Of a stretch of DNA of 64,000 nt, positions 34,355 to 43,866 are shown in pieces; within the stretch, counting starts at the first letter, position 1; the number at the start of each line of letters is the position of its first letter. The stretch covers positions 462,226 to 526,225 of the forward strand of contig CAVONB010000015.1 in NCBI GenBank assembly GCA_963697205.1, in the 5' to 3' direction. The notes under the pieces were generated by a model. It saw nothing but the letters and a program-made list of their open reading frames with translations. It made no database searches and was not told the DNA's origin. Both the position numbers and the translations under genes were made by a program. The stretch is from CAVONB01 sp963697205. GTDB lineage: Bacteria > Pseudomonadota > Alphaproteobacteria > Rhizobiales > Hyphomicrobiaceae.

Positions 34355-34781
34355 TCAGGCCCGCATGGCGCCGTCGTCGGAGCACGACAGGCCGAACGTG
34401 GCGAGGCCGTCGGCGAGGTAGTCGGCGACCAGGGGTGTTCCGAGCAGGTAGCCGGCGGTGTTCTCATTGTGAGCGTCGGCGGCGTCGGAGCGGACCTGCG
34501 TCCAGTCGGCGAGTGTGCCGTCGTCCCGGCCGAGCCACATCAAGGCGACCAGCTCGATCTGCTCGTCGTCGTTGAGCGCATCGATGAACGCGGTCAGCTC
34601 CTCGAGCACGGGATCGTCGCCGTGATCCTCCAGGACGTCGCGCATGTCGTCGTCGATAGCGTTCGAGCCCGAACTCGTCGTCCGTGGCGACGTCCTTGGC
34701 CTCGAACTCACGGGCCTTGACGATGACGTAGCAGACCTTCTCGAGGGCGATGTCGAGCTCGGGCTCGTCGGTGGCAGCCAT
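34355..34781 (-). pseudogene. DUF3775-family protein, broken by a +1 frameshift
   Basis: The first 39 or so codons from ATG 34781 (after GAGGAG) encode ATDEPELDIALEKVCYVIVK and continue to DDEFG. The rest of the conserved protein (NAIDDDMRDVLEDH, LIDALNDDEQ-like and LMWLGRDDGT regions) is in the next frame and ends at 34355. An extra G in the run complementary to 34668-34670 explains the switch: removing it restores one continuous product of about 141 residues. DUF3775 proteins are small acidic proteins of unknown function. Whether this is a real mutation or a sequence error cannot be told here. Confidence 0.8.
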
Positions 34782-34964
34782 GGGTGTCTCCTCAGGCGAC
34801 GGGTCGCGTCGTCCGGCCGGCATGCCGCTGCTGCCGTCCAGCGTTTCTGCCTAAAGCATCGAACGGCGGGGGCGCGCGGAGCCTTGATATGCGTCAAGGG
34901 CACGTGGCCAGGATAGCGATGGAGGGGACGCCAAGCGCCGGCGATCCGGCGCGCCGGATCGGGA

Positions 34965-36173
34965 TCAGGGTTTGGAGCGCAGCTCGGGTGGCGCCTTGAG
35001 CCAAGGTCCGCCGGCCCGGCCGATGCGGTAGCCTTCCGCGAACAACGCCGTCTGATAGGCGGGATCGACGAACTCGTTGGCCTTGCTCTGGAACGTCGGA
35101 GGCACCGCCAGGAAATTGAAGTCGGCACCGGAATCCCTGGCCATGCGCCAGATGCGATAAAGCTCGCCCTGGTTCTGGCTCTTGATCAGCGTCGCGATGG
35201 CGCGGGCGGCGATCGGGATGGTCTGCGGTTTCACCACTTCGGTCTCTGGTGCGATCTTGCCGTTCTTGATGATGTAGATCTTGCGGATGGGCGGCGCGGC
35301 GTAGAGGCGATCGAAGGCCGTGAACGGGACGGGGGCGGGCGAAGCGAACACCTCGCGCGTCGTGCCGCCGTCGACATGGAGCTCGTCGTAGGTCTTGCCG
35401 TCTACCTCGACGGTGATCTTGACCGGCGGGAAGGCGCCGGGGATGGCGGCCGACGCCATGATCACCTTGCGGAACAGCTCGATGGCGTGGGGATGCCGGC
35501 TGCGTGCGATTTCGCCCATGTTCCAGACGACGGGGCGCTGGGCATCGAGGTTGGTCGTGCCGATCAGCAGCAGGCGGCCGCGGGCGTACGCGCGCGCAAC
35601 GGCACGCAGCATGGCGCGATCGACGTATTTCGCGATCAGCTGCTCCATCTGCGTGGTGTCGGCGAGCGCGGAGCCGCCGAGCAGGCCAGGCAGGATCTGA
35701 GCGGTGACGAGCTCCGACGTGCGGTAGGCGGTCCAGATCTCCTTGAGCTGGCCGTCGTAGCGCGAGCCCAGGAACGCGAAGGGTGCGATAACGGCGCCGG
35801 CGCTGATGCCGGTGACCAGCTCGAAGTCGGGCCGGTCGCCACGTGCCGTCCAGCCTTCGAGGAGCCCGGCACCGAACGCACCGTCGCCGCCGCCGCCCGA
35901 CAGTGCCAGAATTTCGACGACGGGCCGGCCGTTCACGCGGCGTGCGTTCTGGGCCAGGCGGGGCAGATGCGGTGCGCGGCGACGCACCTCCGCGGCGAGA
36001 TCGGTCGGGACCTCGTCGCCCCAGAAGCGGGCGCCGCCGAGGCCGGGAACGGCGGCAGACTGGGCGAGGCTCGGGTTTGCGATGCCATTGCGATCGAGCA
36101 CGGTTCCGCAGCCGCCGGCGAGGGTCGCCGTCAGCAGGCACGCAAACATCCTCAGACCGCGGAAGGCACGCAT
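34965..36173 (-). CDS. Patatin-like phospholipase lipoprotein
   Basis: This 402-residue protein has a lipoprotein signal (Cys at residue 22, LAGGC). The patatin fold shows the oxyanion loop ALSGGGGDGAFGAG, the nucleophile elbow GISAG (Ser) and the catalytic Asp in the DGG motif VDGGTTREVF. Such enzymes are serine acyl hydrolases acting on phospholipids, here probably on the periplasmic face of a membrane. It stands alone, leftward. An 18-base palindrome (GATCCGGCGCGCCGGATC) lies just past its stop but lacks a T run. Confidence 0.92.
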   Translation of the reverse strand: MRAFRGLRMFACLLTATLAGGCGTVLDRNGIANPSLAQSAAVPGLGGARFWGDEVPTDLAAEVRRRAPHLPRLAQNARRVNGRPVVEILALSGGGGDGAFGAGLLEGWTARGDRPDFELVTGISAGAVIAPFAFLGSRYDGQLKEIWTAYRTSELVTAQILPGLLGGSALADTTQMEQLIAKYVDRAMLRAVARAYARGRLLLIGTTNLDAQRPVVWNMGEIARSRHPHAIELFRKVIMASAAIPGAFPPVKITVEVDGKTYDELHVDGGTTREVFASPAPVPFTAFDRLYAAPPIRKIYIIKNGKIAPETEVVKPQTIPIAARAIATLIKSQNQGELYRIWRMARDSGADFNFLAVPPTFQSKANEFVDPAYQTALFAEGYRIGRAGGPWLKAPPELRSKP

Positions 36174-36520
36174 GCGCTCGAGAGTACCCAGGCAAACTTA
36201 CAGGCAAGCCTACAGGTCGTAGCCGTCGCCCCGGCCGTCCGGAAGCGTCCCGACTAGGTAGCAGATGCCGCGTTCGGGGAGAACACGGGTCTCGTGGGTT
36301 GGGATTGGACTGGGGCCGTTCAGCATCACTTGGCACCTGATGCAGCTGGGTTTTCGCCGCCGCGGTGAGGGTCTGTCAGGCCCGGTTCCGGGCGGGTGTC
36401 GCGAGATGCCCAGGCGGGCCGATTGAACCCGTCTGCCTGATGAACGGTGTTTTCAGGGGAGGTTCAGGGAGGGGAGAGCAATCTGCCGCTATAGCGTTCA
36501 ATACGAGATGGAGCATTGCC
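36174..36520. other. Intergenic region, 347 bases, divergent promoters
   Basis: It lies between the leftward patatin gene and the rightward LprI-like gene. No credible coding frame is seen. It contains short direct repeats near 36196-36215 (ACAGGCAAGCCTACAGG-like sequence) but no recognisable regulator site. Confidence 0.55.
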
Positions 36521-36886
36521 ATGACATCGTTGTCCGTGACCTCCCTGGCCAAGACTTGTCTGGCCGCTGCCGCCGCCGGCGGCTTTGCGTTCCTTGCCGC
36601 ATCGGGTACCGCCCAGGCGGCGAGCTATTCCTGCCACGAGGTGTCCAACAAGGCCGAGCGCACGATCTGCCGGAGCGGGCGGCTCGGCGCGCTCGATGAG
36701 CGGATGGCCTACTGGTACGGCCGGGCGCAGGAGCGGGCACGGTACTTCGACCAGACCGATTGGCTAAAGGCGTCCCAGCGGCGCTGGCTCGCCATGCGCA
36801 ACGTGTGCGGCTCCAACACCAGCTGCTTGAGGTATGCCTATCAGCGCCGGATCTGGAGGCTGAAGAACTACGTCGAGCACGTCTGA
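36521..36886 (+). CDS. LprI-like secreted protein (lysozyme-inhibitor family)
   Basis: This 121-residue protein starts at ATG 36521 after GGAG. A signal peptide is cleaved near AQA-ASYSC (about residue 34). The mature domain has the LprI/DUF1311 pattern: four spaced Cys residues (SYSCHEV, RTICRSG, NVCGSNTSC) and LGALDERMAYWY, a helical hairpin held by disulfides. Members include periplasmic lysozyme inhibitors, but most are uncharacterised. A strong terminator follows. Confidence 0.87.
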   Translation: MTSLSVTSLAKTCLAAAAAGGFAFLAASGTAQAASYSCHEVSNKAERTICRSGRLGALDERMAYWYGRAQERARYFDQTDWLKASQRRWLAMRNVCGSNTSCLRYAYQRRIWRLKNYVEHV

Positions 36887-36936
36887 TCCCGGGCAACCGG
36901 TGTTGGCGCATCCGGCCTGGGGAGGGCGGATGCGCG

Positions 36937-36971
36937 GAGGGGCAGGCCCTTGGGCCTGCCCCTCGATTTTC
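36937..36971 (+). terminator. Rho-independent terminator after the LprI-like gene
   Basis: A perfect 13-base stem (GAGGGGCAGGCCC, 36937-36949, with its complement at 36952-36964) closes a 2-base gap and is followed by GATTTTCG. It also lies between convergent transcripts and may stop the leftward sod transcript. Confidence 0.85.
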
Positions 36972-37052
36972 GGGTCGGATCCGGTTGTCGTGGACCGGTG
37001 GACGCGGGGCGATGATCGCTCCCGGCATCTCGCCGCATCGGGCAGGGCCGCT

Positions 37053-37643
37053 TCAGCCCGCCATCTTCTCCACGTACTCCCAGTTGACCAGGTTGTCGAA
37101 CCAAGCCTCCAGGTACTTCGGACGGGCGTTGCGGTAGTCGATGTAATAGCTGTGCTCCCAGACGTCACAACCCAGGATCGGCTGTGCGCCGTGCATCAGC
37201 GGGTTCTCGCCGTTCGGCGTCTTCATGACCTCGAGCTTGCCGTCCTTGAGCGCCAGCCAAGCCCAACCGGAGCCGAACTGCGTGACGCCCGCGTTGATGA
37301 AGTCGGCGCGGACCTTGTCGAAGCCGCCAGCGTCGCCGACGAGCTTTTCGAGCTTGCCCGGCAGCTTCTTGCCGCCGCCGCCCCTCTTCATCCAGCTCCA
37401 GAAGTGCAGGTGGTTGTAGTGCTGGCCGGCATTGTTGATGAGCGCGGCGTTCTTCTCGGAGAAAGCCTTCTTGCAGATCTCTTCGATGGACAGGTTCTCG
37501 TAGGGCGTGCCGGCCTTGGCCTTGTTGCCGTTGTCCACGTAGGCGAGGTGATGCTTGTCGTGATGGAACTCCAGGGTTTCCTTCGACATGTACGGCGCCA
37601 GCGCATCGTACGCGTACGGCAGTTCGGGCAGCTTGAAGGTCAT
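37053..37643 (-). CDS. sodB: Superoxide dismutase, Fe/Mn family
   Basis: This 196-residue cytoplasmic enzyme converts superoxide to peroxide and oxygen. The four metal ligands are in the usual motifs: His in EFHHDKHHLAYVDNGNK, His in AGQHYNHLHFWSWM, and Asp and His in GCDVWEHSYYIDYRNARP. The active-site Gln in the second half versus the first half, which separates Fe from Mn enzymes, cannot be settled confidently by eye; the NAGQHYNH-type motif favours Fe. No signal peptide is seen. It is a monocistronic leftward gene and probably works with the KatG/OxyR system 16 kb away. Confidence 0.95.
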   Translation of the reverse strand: MTFKLPELPYAYDALAPYMSKETLEFHHDKHHLAYVDNGNKAKAGTPYENLSIEEICKKAFSEKNAALINNAGQHYNHLHFWSWMKRGGGGKKLPGKLEKLVGDAGGFDKVRADFINAGVTQFGSGWAWLALKDGKLEVMKTPNGENPLMHGAQPILGCDVWEHSYYIDYRNARPKYLEAWFDNLVNWEYVEKMAG

Positions 37644-38227
37644 GGGTCACGCTCCATAGCGATCGGGGGTTGGCAATTCGAGGATAACGGAACCTACCGG
37701 CCGAGCGTTCCCGACACAAGCGCCGCCGGGGCCGGGGGTACCGGACGGCGAATGCGGCGCTTGGCGCGAAAAGGCATGTGATTGTCAGGGATTTGACCAA
37801 GGAAGCCCGAGGGCGCAGCCGCCGTCAGTGGCGCGCTCAAAAAAGGAAAGAGGCGGAGACCCTGGGCTCCGCCTCTCCTTGGATCACGCCGGGGAAGTCT
37901 CTTGGTCCAGGGTGGTCGCAAGCTAGGGTGCTGCCCTTGAACGCGTTCTGAATGAGGCATTCATCGGGCGTTCATCGGGCGCGACGGTGTCAGCGGGCAG
38001 CGCGCCGTTGAGGCTCAGCGCCGCACGGGGCAGGACAGGTGATGTGACCCGGCATCCGCGTCGCGAATGACGCCGTTCGCCTCGCGGCATGCTATTCAGC
38101 GTGCAGTCATCGCGACGGATGCATACTCGTACCTGCGTTCATGAAAGACAGTTGCGGGACCAGATGAACGGGTTCCAGCCAGCGGGGCCGATTGGCGGCC
38201 GAAGTGCTCGAGGCGGATGGTAGCGAC
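37644..38227. other. Intergenic region, 584 bases
   Basis: No protein-coding gene is convincing. It must hold the sod promoter (left) and that of the efflux operon (right). It also contains a minus-strand terminator at 37838-37877 with no gene upstream of it, so a small RNA is possible between about 37880 and 38100. Confidence 0.6.
37838..37877 (-). terminator. Orphan minus-strand rho-independent terminator
   Basis: A 10-base stem (AGAGGCGGAG, 37849-37858, with its complement at 37867-37876) has an 8-base loop and is followed on the minus strand by TTCCTTTTTTG. No minus-strand coding gene precedes it for at least 10 kb, so it probably ends a small RNA or blocks antisense transcripts from reaching sod. 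Confidence 0.75.
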
Positions 38228-39742
38228 ATGCAGAAGCTGACAAAGTCTCTCTTCACATTGGCCCTGCCGGTGGCTGCGGTCGCCGGTGCGGTCTGGATGT
38301 GGGGCATGCCCGGTGCCCAGACGGATGCTTTCAGCTATGAGACCGGTGCGGCCACTCGCGGCTCCATCCTCAAGACCGTGTCGACCTCGGGACCCGTGCG
38401 CGCGCTGGTGACGGTGAGCGTTGGCTCGCAGCTGTCGGGCAACATCCGGGAACTGAAGGTCGACTACAACACCGAGGTGAAGGCCGGCGATGTCCTGGCG
38501 GTGCTGGACGACAAGACGTACGTCTCGCGCGTCGAACAGTCGAAGGCCGATCTCGCGATGGCCAAGGCCAATCTCGGCAATCAGCAGGCGGCGATGGACA
38601 AGGCCGAAGCGGTGCTGAAGCTGGCCGAACGGGGCATGGAGCGCCAGCAGACGCTGGCCAAACGCGGTGTCGCGTCCTCGGCTTCGCTCGATACCGCGAC
38701 GCGCGACGTTGAGGTGGCGAAGGCCGAGCTCGCTGTGATGAAGGCACAGATCGAGAGCGCGCGGGCACAGATTGCACAACGCGAAGCGGGACTGCGGCAG
38801 GCGCAGATCGATCTCGACCGGACCCAGATTCGCTCGCCGATCAACGGCACGGTAATTTCGCGCACGATCGACATCGGGCAGACGGTGGCGGCGAGCCTGC
38901 AGGCGCCCGAGCTGTTCAAGATCGCCCAGGACCTGCGCCGAATCCGCATCGAAGCCCAGGTCAACGAGGCCGACGTCGGCGCGGTGACGGAAGGCAACGA
39001 TGTCGCCTTCACGGTCGATGCCTATCCCGACCGGCAGTTCCGCGGGCGCGTGACGCAGGTGCGGCTGGCGGCGACGGAACTCAACAACGTGGTGACCTAT
39101 ACCGTCATCATCGAAGCCGACAACGACGATCGCAAGCTGTTCCCGGGCATGACGGCCAACGCGGTCGTGGAAAGTGCGCGCAAGGACAACGTGCTCAGGA
39201 TCGTCAGTGACGCGCTGCGCTTCAAGCCGCGCGAGGGCATGGTCGACCAGGAAGCGCAGGCGAGCCAGCGGCGCCAGCAGATGGTGGAACGTGTCGGGCG
39301 GCAGTTGTCGCTCTCGGACCAGCAGGTGGCGCAGGTGTCCGCGGAACTCGACAAGGTGCTGTCCGAAATGCGTGCACAGCGCAGCGACACACCGCGGCCG
39401 CCTTCGGGCTTCGGCAGTGCGCCGCAGCGGACGTCGGGTGGCGGCGGCGAGGCGGCGCGCGGCCGGATCGGCGCACGGATGGAACAGATCGTAGCCGGCG
39501 TGATCACGGACGCGCAGCGGCCCGCGTTTGAGGCCTGGAAGGCGCAGCGCGAGTCGCGCGGCAGCAGCCGGGCGTCGGCCGGCCGGTCGGCGACGGTCTG
39601 GGTGCTCGGTGCCGACAATGACCTATCGAGCCGCACGATCCGCATCGGCGTGGCCGACGACCAGTATACCGAGGTGCTCGGCTCGGCCTTGAAAGAAGGC
39701 GAGAAGGTCGTCGTGCGCACGCGGAAAGTGATTGCGAAATGA
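38228..39742 (+). CDS. MacA/HlyD-like periplasmic adaptor of a tripartite efflux pump
   Basis: This 504-residue protein has an N-terminal membrane anchor (about 8-27). A lipoyl/barrel-sandwich half-motif (VSVGSQLSGNIRELKVDYNT) precedes a long coiled-coil hairpin (about residues 95-200), the second lipoyl half (IRSPINGTVISRTIDIGQTV) and beta-barrel domains. An Arg/Gln-rich insertion near 345-440 is longer than in E. coli MacA. It links the MacB-type ABC pump to an outer-membrane channel, not encoded here. Its stop overlaps the ATPase start (ATGA). Confidence 0.93.
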   Translation: MQKLTKSLFTLALPVAAVAGAVWMWGMPGAQTDAFSYETGAATRGSILKTVSTSGPVRALVTVSVGSQLSGNIRELKVDYNTEVKAGDVLAVLDDKTYVSRVEQSKADLAMAKANLGNQQAAMDKAEAVLKLAERGMERQQTLAKRGVASSASLDTATRDVEVAKAELAVMKAQIESARAQIAQREAGLRQAQIDLDRTQIRSPINGTVISRTIDIGQTVAASLQAPELFKIAQDLRRIRIEAQVNEADVGAVTEGNDVAFTVDAYPDRQFRGRVTQVRLAATELNNVVTYTVIIEADNDDRKLFPGMTANAVVESARKDNVLRIVSDALRFKPREGMVDQEAQASQRRQQMVERVGRQLSLSDQQVAQVSAELDKVLSEMRAQRSDTPRPPSGFGSAPQRTSGGGGEAARGRIGARMEQIVAGVITDAQRPAFEAWKAQRESRGSSRASAGRSATVWVLGADNDLSSRTIRIGVADDQYTEVLGSALKEGEKVVVRTRKVIAK

Positions 39743-40545
39743 ACGCGCCCGTGAACGTCGATACGACGACGGCAAAGGTGGCCGGCAGCCACGCGGCTCC
39801 TGCGGGCATGGCGGCGCCTGCGCTGATCGCCGCGCGCGCGGTGGAGAAGACCTACCAGCTCGGCGACCAGACCGTGCGGGCGCTCGATTGCGTCAGCTTC
39901 CAGATCGCGGCGGGTGAGTTCGTCGCCATCATGGGACCGTCGGGCTCGGGCAAATCGACGATGATGAACCTGATCGGCGCGCTCGACGTGCCGACGACGG
40001 GGACGCTCACGATCGGTGGCCGCGACATCGCTGGATTGTCCTCAGACGAGCTGGCGCATCTGCGCAACTACACGATCGGCTTCGTGTTCCAGCAGTTCAA
40101 CCTGTTGCCGCGCACCTCCGCGCTGCAGCAGGTCGTTCTGCCGCTGCTTTATGCGAAGCCGCGGCCGGACGATCTGGAGGCGCGCGCGCGCAAACGGCTG
40201 GAGCAGGTGGGCCTCGGCAATCGTCTCGACCATCATCCGCGGCAGTTGTCAGGCGGCCAGCAGCAGCGCGTCGCCATTGCGCGCGCGCTCGTCAACGATC
40301 CCAAGATCCTGCTCGCCGACGAGCCGACCGGTGCACTCGATTCGCGCACCTCGGAGGAAATCATGCAGCTGTTCTGCGCGCTCAACGCGGAGGGCATCAC
40401 GGTGATCATCGTCACGCACGAGGCCGATATCGCGGCTTACGCCAAACGCAAGATCGTGTTTCGCGACGGGCAAATCGTGGAGGACGTGCGTCAGCGGGGC
40501 TACCAGGGCTCGACGCCATCCGAAGAAGGGGAGGCGTCGTCATGA
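39739..40545 (+). CDS. MacB/LolD-type ABC exporter ATPase
   Basis: This 268-residue ATPase has a 30-residue polar N-terminal extension. Walker A MGPSGSGKSTMMN is at about 73-85, the Q-loop region is VFQQFNLLPRTSA, the signature LSGGQQQRVAIARAL and Walker B LLADEPTGALD. It has the length and motifs of the stand-alone ATPases that serve MacB-type mechanotransmission exporters. It is translationally coupled to both neighbours by 4-base overlaps (ATGA). Confidence 0.95.
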   Translation: MNAPVNVDTTTAKVAGSHAAPAGMAAPALIAARAVEKTYQLGDQTVRALDCVSFQIAAGEFVAIMGPSGSGKSTMMNLIGALDVPTTGTLTIGGRDIAGLSSDELAHLRNYTIGFVFQQFNLLPRTSALQQVVLPLLYAKPRPDDLEARARKRLEQVGLGNRLDHHPRQLSGGQQQRVAIARALVNDPKILLADEPTGALDSRTSEEIMQLFCALNAEGITVIIVTHEADIAAYAKRKIVFRDGQIVEDVRQRGYQGSTPSEEGEASS

Positions 40546-41774
40546 ACGTCTTGGATTCCCTCAGGATCGCGCTGGCCGCGATCACCGCGAACACGTTGCG
40601 ATCGATCCTGACGACGCTGGGCATCATCATCGGCGTCGGCTCCGTGATCGTGATGGTCGCAGTCGGCTCGGGTGCGCGTCATGAAGTCGACCGGCAGATC
40701 AACAGTCTGGGCACCAACCTGCTCGTGATCTATCCGGGCGCCTCGCGCGTCGGCGGGCGCTCGGCGGGTGCAGGCACGAGCCTGCCGTTGTCGGAGGACG
40801 ATTTGCAGGCCGTGCGCAAGAAGGTCGACGGCGTGGTCGCGATCTCCGGCCAGTTGTCGGGCAGCGCGCCGGTCATTCGCGGCAATTCCAACACCGTGAC
40901 TCGCATCTACGGCGTCCACGATCAGTACTTCGCGGCGCGCGACTGGGACGTGACGAGTGGCCGGGCGTTCAATCCGCAGGATCTGCGCACGGGTGCGCGC
41001 GTCGCGGTGATCGGCCAGACGGTCGTGAAGAACCTGTTCGAAGGCTACGATCCCGTCGGCCAGCAGATCCGCGTCAAGAACGTGCCGTTCCTGGTGGTCG
41101 GTGTGCTCACGGCCAAGGGCCAGACGAGTTGGGGCTCCGACCAGGATGACATCGTGCTGCTGCCGATGTCGGCGGCGCGCGGGCGCATCATCGGGCGCAG
41201 CGCGGTGCAGACGGATGCGGTCGGGCAGATCTCGGTGAAGTTCGATCCGGGCGTGGACCTGACGCAGGCGCAGGAGCACATCGAGCAGGTGCTGCGGCAG
41301 AGCCGCCGGGTGCAGCCGGGCGCGGAGGACAACTTTAATGTCCGCAACCTGACGGAGTTCTTGAAGGCGCGGACCGCGGCGGCGACGACGCTCGGCTGGC
41401 TGCTCGGCGCGACGAGCGTGATCTCGCTGATCGTGGGCGGCATCGGCATCATGAACATCATGCTGGTCTCGGTGACGGAGCGCACGCGCGAGATCGGGCT
41501 CAGGATGGCGGTCGGCGCGCGCCGGTTCGACATCATGAGCCAGTTCCTGGTCGAGGCGATCGTTTTGTGCCTGCTCGGCGGCGTGATCGGGATCGCGCTG
41601 GGCGTGGGCGCGGCGGCGGCGACGGCCAAGCTGGCGGAATGGCCGATCCTGATCTCGCCAGAGGTGATCCTGATGGCGCTGGCCGCGGCGGCCGGAACCG
41701 GCATCTTCTTCGGGTTCTTTCCGGCGCGGCGGGCCGCACACCTCAATCCGATCGATGCGCTGAGAAGCGAGTAG
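40542..41774 (+). CDS. MacB-type ABC exporter permease
   Basis: This 410-residue protein has a MacB periplasmic core domain (about 40-240) between the first and second of four membrane helices, and a C-terminal FtsX domain (LVGATS-like IGGIGIMNIMLVSVTERTRE, then three helices). It lacks a fused ATPase, which is supplied by the preceding gene. With the adaptor it should extrude substrates such as macrolides, siderophores or peptides from the periplasm; the substrate is unknown. Confidence 0.95.
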   Translation: MNVLDSLRIALAAITANTLRSILTTLGIIIGVGSVIVMVAVGSGARHEVDRQINSLGTNLLVIYPGASRVGGRSAGAGTSLPLSEDDLQAVRKKVDGVVAISGQLSGSAPVIRGNSNTVTRIYGVHDQYFAARDWDVTSGRAFNPQDLRTGARVAVIGQTVVKNLFEGYDPVGQQIRVKNVPFLVVGVLTAKGQTSWGSDQDDIVLLPMSAARGRIIGRSAVQTDAVGQISVKFDPGVDLTQAQEHIEQVLRQSRRVQPGAEDNFNVRNLTEFLKARTAAATTLGWLLGATSVISLIVGGIGIMNIMLVSVTERTREIGLRMAVGARRFDIMSQFLVEAIVLCLLGGVIGIALGVGAAAATAKLAEWPILISPEVILMALAAAAGTGIFFGFFPARRAAHLNPIDALRSE

Positions 41775-41907
41775 GGGACGGCGGCGCTGGGCGAAGCCGT
41801 TACCGGCGTGACCGGCACGAGCGGGGCGGAACCATCGTTGGCATTCCCTTGGGCGGCTTGGTGGGCTAGCAAGGCACGACGCCTATCACGCTAGCGACCG
41901 GGTAACC

Positions 41908-43776
41908 ATGACCGAGACCTTGTTTCCCCTGGCCTCCGATTTCACCGCCCCGGCGCGGGCTGACTGGCTGCAGCTGGTCGAGAAGGTTCTGAAGGGGGCG
42001 GACTTCGACCGGCGCCTCGTTTCGCGCACGGCGGACGGCATCGCGGTGCAGCCGCTCTATACGCGCGAGGACGCGTTGCCGGGGGCCGTGCCCGTTGTTC
42101 GCACGCATCAAGATCCGCTGGGCTGGGAAATCCGCCAGCGCCATGCCGGGACCGATGCGGCCCACGTCAACGCGGCGATCCTGGAGGACCTCGAAGGCGG
42201 GGTGGCGGCCGTGACGCTGCAACTTGCGGCCCCGGGCCAGCTCGGTCTCGCGGCCAACGCCGCCACGCTGGAGAAGGCGCTGGCGGGCGTGCACCTCGAC
42301 ATGGTGCGGATCGCGTTGGCGCCGGGCGACTCGTCCTTGGCGGGTGCCAATGCGCTCGCCGAGGTCTATGGCAGTCGTGGCATTGCGCAGGCGGAGCGTC
42401 GCGTTGCGATCGACGCCGATCCAATCGGCGCGCTGGCGACGACGGGTGTCGCGATGCAGGCGGTGGCGGAGGATCAGGCGGCGCTGGCCGCTCTGGTGGC
42501 GCCCAACGGCGCGTGGGCGGGATCGCCTGCGACGGTGTTCCTGGCGGACGGACGCTGGGCGCACGAGGCGGGCGGCTCGGAGGCGCAGGAGTTGGCGGTG
42601 ATGTTGGCCAGTGCCGTTGCTTACTTGCGCGCGCTGGAAGCGGCGGGCTTGGCGCCCGACGCCGGGTTGCGGCGCATCGGTTTCGCGCTCGCCGCCGACG
42701 CCGATCTCTTTCTGACGGCGGCGAAACTGCGCGCGGCGCGCCGGTTGATCCGGCAGGTTGGCGATGCGTGCGGAGCGCAGGCCGCCGCTCGTTCGGCATC
42801 GATCGCGGCCACCACGAGCATGCGCATGATGGCGCGGCGCGATCCGTGGGTGAACATGCTGCGCACGACGTCGGCGGCCATGGCGGCCGGCATCGGCGGG
42901 GCCGACAGCGTGACGGTACTGCCGTACACTTGGCCGCTCGGGCAGCCGGATGCCTTCGCGCGTCGCATTGCGCGCAACGTGCAGGTGATCGCGCAGGAGG
43001 AGAGCGGACTCGGCCGCGTCGGGGATCCAGTGGCGGGCTCGTGGTACGTGGAGCAGGCGACCGAGGCGCTGGCGCAGGCGGCGTGGGCGCTGTTCCAGGA
43101 AATCGAGGCGGCTGGTGGCCTCGTCGCGGCGCTGACGGCGGGGCTGGTGCAGGACCGGATTGCAGCTGTCGTCGCGGAGCGCGCTACCGCGATCGCGACG
43201 GGCCGGCAGGAGCTGACCGGCGTCTCCGCGTTCCCCCGGCTCGGCGGCGACGGCGTGACAGTAACGCCCTGGCCCGAGGCGCCGCCGCTGCCGGCATCGA
43301 GCGCGACGCGTGTGGCGCGCCTTGCGCCGCAGCGGCTCGCGGAACCGTTCGAGGCGCTACGTAACCGGGCCGAGACTCTGGTGCGCGATGGCCGCGCGCC
43401 TGAAGTGTTCCTGGCTTCGCTCGGTTCATTGGCGGAGCACAACACGCGCACGACCTACATGCGCAACTTCCTGGCGGCGGGCGGGATCGCGGCGGTCGGC
43501 GGCGACGGCTGGACCAATTCAGCCGACGTCGGCGCGGCGTTTGCGGCGAGCGGCGCAGCGGTTGCCTGCCTTTGCTCGTCCGATGCCGTCTACGGCGAGC
43601 TGGCCGAGGCCACCGCCGGCGTCCTGAAAGCGGCCGGCGCTAAGCGGGTGTACCTGGCGGGTCGCCCGAAGGACGAGACGGCCTTGCGGGCGGCGGGCGT
43701 CGACGGGTTCATCTTCGCCGGGTGCAACGCTGTGTCGGCGCTGGCGCAATTGCTCGACGAGATCGGTGCGGCGTAG
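41908..43776 (+). CDS. mutA: Methylmalonyl-CoA mutase small (beta) subunit
   Basis: This 622-residue protein has the mutase TIM-barrel domain (about 1-480; MMARRDPWVNMLRTTSAAMA and VGDPVAGSWYVEQAT are strongly conserved) and a degenerate C-terminal B12-binding-like domain (about 500-620; WTNSADVGAAFAASGA and AGVDGFIFAGCNAV). In the heterodimeric enzyme this subunit has no cobalamin ligand, and the DxHxxG motif is indeed absent. It supports the catalytic MutB subunit in converting methylmalonyl-CoA to succinyl-CoA. mutB normally follows at once; here an RTX gene follows instead. Confidence 0.95.
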   Translation: MTETLFPLASDFTAPARADWLQLVEKVLKGADFDRRLVSRTADGIAVQPLYTREDALPGAVPVVRTHQDPLGWEIRQRHAGTDAAHVNAAILEDLEGGVAAVTLQLAAPGQLGLAANAATLEKALAGVHLDMVRIALAPGDSSLAGANALAEVYGSRGIAQAERRVAIDADPIGALATTGVAMQAVAEDQAALAALVAPNGAWAGSPATVFLADGRWAHEAGGSEAQELAVMLASAVAYLRALEAAGLAPDAGLRRIGFALAADADLFLTAAKLRAARRLIRQVGDACGAQAAARSASIAATTSMRMMARRDPWVNMLRTTSAAMAAGIGGADSVTVLPYTWPLGQPDAFARRIARNVQVIAQEESGLGRVGDPVAGSWYVEQATEALAQAAWALFQEIEAAGGLVAALTAGLVQDRIAAVVAERATAIATGRQELTGVSAFPRLGGDGVTVTPWPEAPPLPASSATRVARLAPQRLAEPFEALRNRAETLVRDGRAPEVFLASLGSLAEHNTRTTYMRNFLAAGGIAAVGGDGWTNSADVGAAFAASGAAVACLCSSDAVYGELAEATAGVLKAAGAKRVYLAGRPKDETALRAAGVDGFIFAGCNAVSALAQLLDEIGAA

Positions 43777-43866
43777 GCTGGTGCCTTCCGCGCCGCCGCT
43801 GTCGCGCCGCCGCTCGCGTCCGGGATGACGGGCGAGGGGAGGCGGGCGCCCGCTTTTTACATTCTT

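Noticed and set aside
34942..34959. GATCCGGCGCGCCGGATC palindrome as patatin terminator
   Set aside because: Perfect symmetry but no T run and no loop; it could be a restriction or protein site, and nothing supports termination.
40500..41741. 413-codon minus-strand frame antisense to the MacB-type permease
   Set aside because: Shadow frame; no start context or domain.
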